Assembly: GCA_947650285.1 (NCBI GenBank)
Contig: CANTFL010000460.1
Coordinates: 1-64,000, forward strand
Length of the DNA stretch: 64,000 bases
Direction: 5' to 3'
Origin: Hyaloperonospora brassicae
Lineage: Eukaryota > Oomycota > Peronosporomycetes > Peronosporales > Peronosporaceae
Numbering within the stretch: position 1 is the stretch's first letter; each line of letters opens with the position of its first letter. The position numbers were made by a program, and so were the translations under genes. Under the pieces are notes generated by a model. The model was not told the origin of the DNA and did not search any database. It saw nothing but the letters and a program-made list of their open reading frames with translations. Shown here piece after piece: positions 60,777 to 64,000 of this stretch.

Positions 60777-61973
60777 CTCCTTCTACTGCTAATAAGATGC
60801 AGCCCGCAATACCCAGTGTTGCATGTACATAACATTTACGTTCAGCTTCGTCCGCAGCCTTAATTGTAGGTATTAATTCCAAAAATGTAGGTCCTGGCAT
60901 AAAAAATATCTAGTCAGGCGAGTCGGACCCCCGTCCGACTCAAAGACCTCTGCAAAGCGGGGCTGTATAGCTGTATGTGCGTTCAAGACGCCTGCTGTAT
61001 CTCGTGGAATTCTCGACAAGACTCTACGCCATAAAAAGTTCGGCTCATCCGACGAGTTTCAGTATTCGTATAGGTGAACAAAACGATCGCGCTACTGTTG
61101 ATATGATATTTTTGCGCGAAATGAGGACATTAGTCATCGTGATGATGCCGGTGAATCTTCACGCTGTTATTACATCCGTGGAAACCCCAGTGATTGCGGC
61201 GATCGCCGTTCTAATGTTTTTGTTGGCACTGCGCAAGAGGAGTAATTGTATCATGTTATGATCCTCTCCTGAGAAAAAAACCATGAAATGTCTGTTCACC
61301 GCAATTTGAAGCAGTGGCATGGTTTTACCACTAGAACTTTTAGGTTCACACTCTCTGATTACGATAATGCAATAATATCTTGATGTCAAGTCGTAAAATT
61401 ATCACATTGTAAATGAGTATTTTATTGATGTCATTTTTAAACATCGACGGAACTACGGCAACTGCAACCGAGACGAACTTTCGTTGGTGCAGGCGTAGAA
61501 CTAATTTCTTGATATCGTTTTAAATGTTGGTCGTGACGCTTGGCCGAATCTACTTATTGCAGCCCGAAATAGGTTTATAGTAAAGTTGCGAACCGGTGCT
61601 CTGTATATATTGCAGCACCTATTTCAAGAGTCAGGTGTTCGTTGCAACTCGTGGGGACAGAAATGTCAGAGTTGTGTTAACAACTCTGTTCGCGGCTCTA
61701 GGTTGGCCTTAATCCATAATCAGCTTGATTATAGGACGCGCGTTTCGTTTGAGATGCACCAAGAAATCAATGATTAACAATCCCTTTACGAACACACTGG
61801 GCGTAGTTTGATAATGCCCTTTTATTAACAAAGGGTGCGTTTCGTCCTAATGCTCGAAGTAACTAAGAAAATTCGTCATTAGCCGAGAACAGTTCTCCCA
61901 GCTATTTCACGAAGGTGAATACCATTTCCACTGGATTAGGTAAGTCTTCCCTAATTTTAATCGTCACTCTGGT
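60777..61973. other. Spacer right of element B
   Basis: Moderate-GC DNA with one 94-codon open frame at 60,977-61,261 (+; ends in a hydrophobic stretch, VIAAIAVLMFLLAL, that could be a membrane segment but is unrecognised). It contains the hairpin at 60,920-60,941. It may include the 3' LTR of element C, which cannot be tested because its other LTR is outside the window. Confidence 0.35.
60920..60941. other. Perfect 9-bp stem hairpin with CCCC loop
   Basis: GAGTCGGAC (60,920-60,928), CCCC, GTCCGACTC (60,933-60,941). An outer AGGTC (about 60,889) and GACCT (about 60,945) pair could extend it. It is followed by CAAAG, not by a T run, so a bacterial-style terminator is not implied. It may be an LTR secondary-structure element. 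Confidence 0.75.
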
Positions 61974-62543
61974 TCAAGATAAGCTCCATAACAGAGCGTT
62001 GATTACAGTGTAAGTCCATAAATGGATGTGGAAGACAAGGCAAAATATCTTGCCGATATTAGAATCACCATCTCGACCAGCAAGAGATGGATCGCGCAAG
62101 CGCTGAGATGCGCGAGGATTTAAAGCAAGACAAGGTAAACGAACGACTAACTCTGACCGATACTGTGCGAAAGGATGTAAAGTATCGTGAGGCCGATCGT
62201 GCAAAGAATCATGTCGATCACGCCTTCGCACAGATATATATCTAGCGGCGTGTTCGCTTCCTTGTTGAAGAGCTGGCGGCATCTCGCAGGAAGATCTCTC
62301 TGTTAAGTGAAGACGTCTTCTCGCTTACGTACAGCCAGAGGGTATGGGGCACAGCGCAATAATCTGGTGGGGATTCTTGAGCGTAAGGGTGATCTCGATC
62401 GTCGGAAGAAGCCTCGTACTGACAGTAGGGGCGGAGACGCCCACGTAAATGGTAGGATACGAACGCATTCTACACGGCACCTAGATCGTGTATGCGTTGC
62501 CTTGTCGCCGCGGAGTACGAAACGGGACAATATACTTGGGTAG
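61974..62543 (+). pseudogene. Coiled-coil accessory ORF remnant next to element C
   Basis: On the + strand, three frames give a helical protein: MDVEDKAKYLADIRITISTS, then (62,185 onwards) DRAKNHVDHAFAQIYI, LAASRRKISLLSEDVFSLTY, and finally NLVGILERKGDLDRRKKPRT with RGGDAHVNGR. The spacing of Leu/Ile and charged residues suggests a coiled coil ending in a basic tail. It is convergent with the integrase end of element C, as the accessory ORF of element B is with its pol. The open - strand frames here (61,974-62,282, 62,303-62,530) look like shadows. Not recognised by name. Confidence 0.42.
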
Positions 62544-62599
62544 TTGTCTATTGCTGCCTACATGATTCACTTCGTGTCTAGGAACCCCATCGTAGAAAG

Positions 62600-64000
62600 T
62601 ATAAATAAATCAATTTCAATAAATGAGAGGACGTTTGCTATACCATCATTTGTAGCATTATGTTTCTGCCGGTCAATGGCGTACGCGATAAAGTTCTGCA
62701 AAAGCAGATAAGAGCTTTTCAAGCGGCAGAAATCTCTCTATTGACAAGACATTGTTTAGTTCAGTTCGACATATGCAAATAACAAATAGAATTCTTTTTT
62801 CTCTCTGTTCATCGGCGAGGAAGTCACCATCCTCACTGGAATAGTCGTTGGCGATGCTGAAAATACCATCATCATAATCATCCGAATCAATAATAGCACC
62901 ATTGATAGTATCGAGATATTCTTTTTCTTCGATGTCGACATGATCGACATCGGCATCAGTCTAGACGGATTTGCGTCGACACGTGATGGGCAAGAACCAT
63001 GACTGTTTTTGCTCGAGTGAGATCCGTTCTCATCTATTTAGAGTAACACTTAAGTTTATCAAGAGACGTGGATGTCGTGAACCATTCACGAAGAATGCAG
63101 TGTTCCGAGTTAAAGCGTTCATTTATTTATTGACGAATTATATGCCATCTGCAAAAAATCGATCCAACTCGTATTCAAGTAGACATATTCTCGAAGTATC
63201 TGTCATAACAACACGTTCTGCTTGTTCCATCAGCCCATCTGTTTTGGAATAGTTGGATGCTGACATCTTAAACACGTTCCGAGCTACCAGAACACTAATA
63301 GCCATAACTCCGCCGTGAACCGAGGATCACGATTGGACACGAGATCACGAGGTAATCCGTAAGGTCGAAACGTCGTATTCATAAAGACCCGATTACAACT
63401 GTGTGCCGTGATCGACTCGGTCACTGCGGCGAAATGCACCATCTATCTTAATCGTTCAACGACCACAAGAATAGCCTTTTTCTTGTGGTCGTCTTTAGAA
63501 AGCCGAAGCGATAGTCCATGTAAACGGACTGCCGGCACCTTAAAGGGACAGGTAGAGACTGCAAGGGTGTACGGGATGAATGGCTAGGCTCACCCGTTGA
63601 CAAACCTTACAAGCACGAATGTACTTGCGCACATACTTATACTGGCTGGGCCATTAAGTCACGAATCGCCGTAAGGTAAGTCTTTGATCTACAACGATGG
63701 CCTCCTGTTGGGGTATCGTGACACGCATACATGATGTGCAAGCGCAAATTGTTTTGAGCGGGGACGACGACACGAGGCGTGTTGCAGGAAACGGCTGTGG
63801 AACAAAGCAGCCCGTTGGTTGAAGTGTACCGATTTGAATAGAATCGGCACAAAGCCGGTAAATATTTCAAGAGTTTACGAGATAATTTAATTAAATAATC
63901 TATCAAGAGCAGAAGATCCTTGTCCTCTGCATAAGCCTTTTGTACATCGTCAAGTAAATTTGACGACGGCACATTGGCTGTAAGTGTTACAACAATGGAC
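62600..64000 (-). mobile_element. Ty3/gypsy retrotransposon C, 3' part, continuing beyond the window
   Basis: Only the integrase end is inside the window, on the - strand. Its integrase differs in sequence and spacing from that of element B, so it belongs to a different gypsy family. The element would continue to the right with RNase H and RT. Confidence 0.7.
62640..63972 (-). pseudogene. Gypsy integrase (element C)
   Basis: The frame 63,972-63,637 reads LLDDVQKAYAEDKDLLLLID, NGLLCSTAVSCNTPRVVVPA and LHIMYACHDTPTGGHRCRSK. The two His of the HHCC finger are intact, and after a frame change SQYKYVRKYIRACKVCQRV supplies the two Cys. Core motifs follow: KAILVVVERL and MVHFAAVTES (about 63,450), then GLPRDLVSNRDPRFTAEL (about 63,350), where the catalytic Asp of S-D-R-D is Asn, then SASNYSKTDG (about 63,255), where the catalytic Glu region is also altered. 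An acidic tail (DADVDHVDIEEKEYLD, about 62,960) ends the polyprotein. Several stops are present. It catalysed insertion of element cDNA and is inactive. Confidence 0.85.

Noticed and set aside
60920..60941. Rho-independent terminator
   Set aside because: There is no T run after the stem on either strand, and the context is eukaryotic.
61974..62530. - strand open frames 61,974-62,282 and 62,303-62,530 as genes
   Set aside because: They are Arg/Ser/His-rich shadows of the + strand coiled-coil reading.

Overview
The window looks like a gene-free, transposon-built stretch of an oomycete nuclear genome, most likely of the Phytophthora/downy-mildew lineage. This is an inference. The Ty3/gypsy polyproteins, the LINE, the pogo/Tigger transposase and the Tc1/mariner transposase all resemble the types I know from Phytophthora. 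There is no ribosomal, tRNA, housekeeping or bacterial-style gene, no operon, and no open frame that looks like an intact host gene. Almost every coding stretch is broken by stops and frameshifts.

Layout. 1-3.4 kb: the end of an LTR, a primer-binding-site-like leader and a badly decayed Ty1/Copia element on the + strand. 3.4-10.4 kb: decayed, mostly AT-rich DNA. 10.4-12.5 kb: a GC-richer block with coding-like composition and a long (CT)n tract. 12.5-14.5 kb: AT-rich. 14.57-16.6 kb: a pogo/Tigger DNA transposon whose transposase is nearly whole (one frameshift, one stop, one catalytic Asp lost). 16.9-18.06 kb: a more decayed Tc1/mariner transposase. 18.1-26.5 kb: an AT-rich desert. 26.5-35 kb: Ty3/gypsy element A on the - strand (LTR, gag, zinc knuckle, protease, RT, RNase H; integrase missing). 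35.3-39.4 kb: another LTR end with two leader copies, and a coiled-coil ORF remnant on the - strand. 39.4-40.97 kb: AT-rich DNA with a cluster of hairpins. 40.97-60.78 kb: Ty3/gypsy element B on the - strand, with two near-identical 1,191-bp LTRs, its RNase H region split by a 6-kb LINE on the + strand, and an extra + strand coiled-coil ORF between the chromodomain and the 3' LTR. 60.8-62.6 kb: spacer with a hairpin and another + strand coiled-coil ORF. 62.6-64 kb: the integrase end of gypsy element C on the - strand, running off the window.

How the parts fit. Most of the window is nested mobile elements. Element B inserted, the LINE landed in its RNase H domain, and decay followed. Many legible damaging changes at catalytic residues are G-to-A on the coding strand (D to N, E to K, C to Y). 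The most unusual points are four: the mismatch between well-preserved LTRs and ruined pol in element B; the antisense accessory coiled-coil ORF that recurs beside gypsy integrase ends; the dense GATC clusters inside the LTRs; and a possible head-to-tail arrangement at the left LTR of B.
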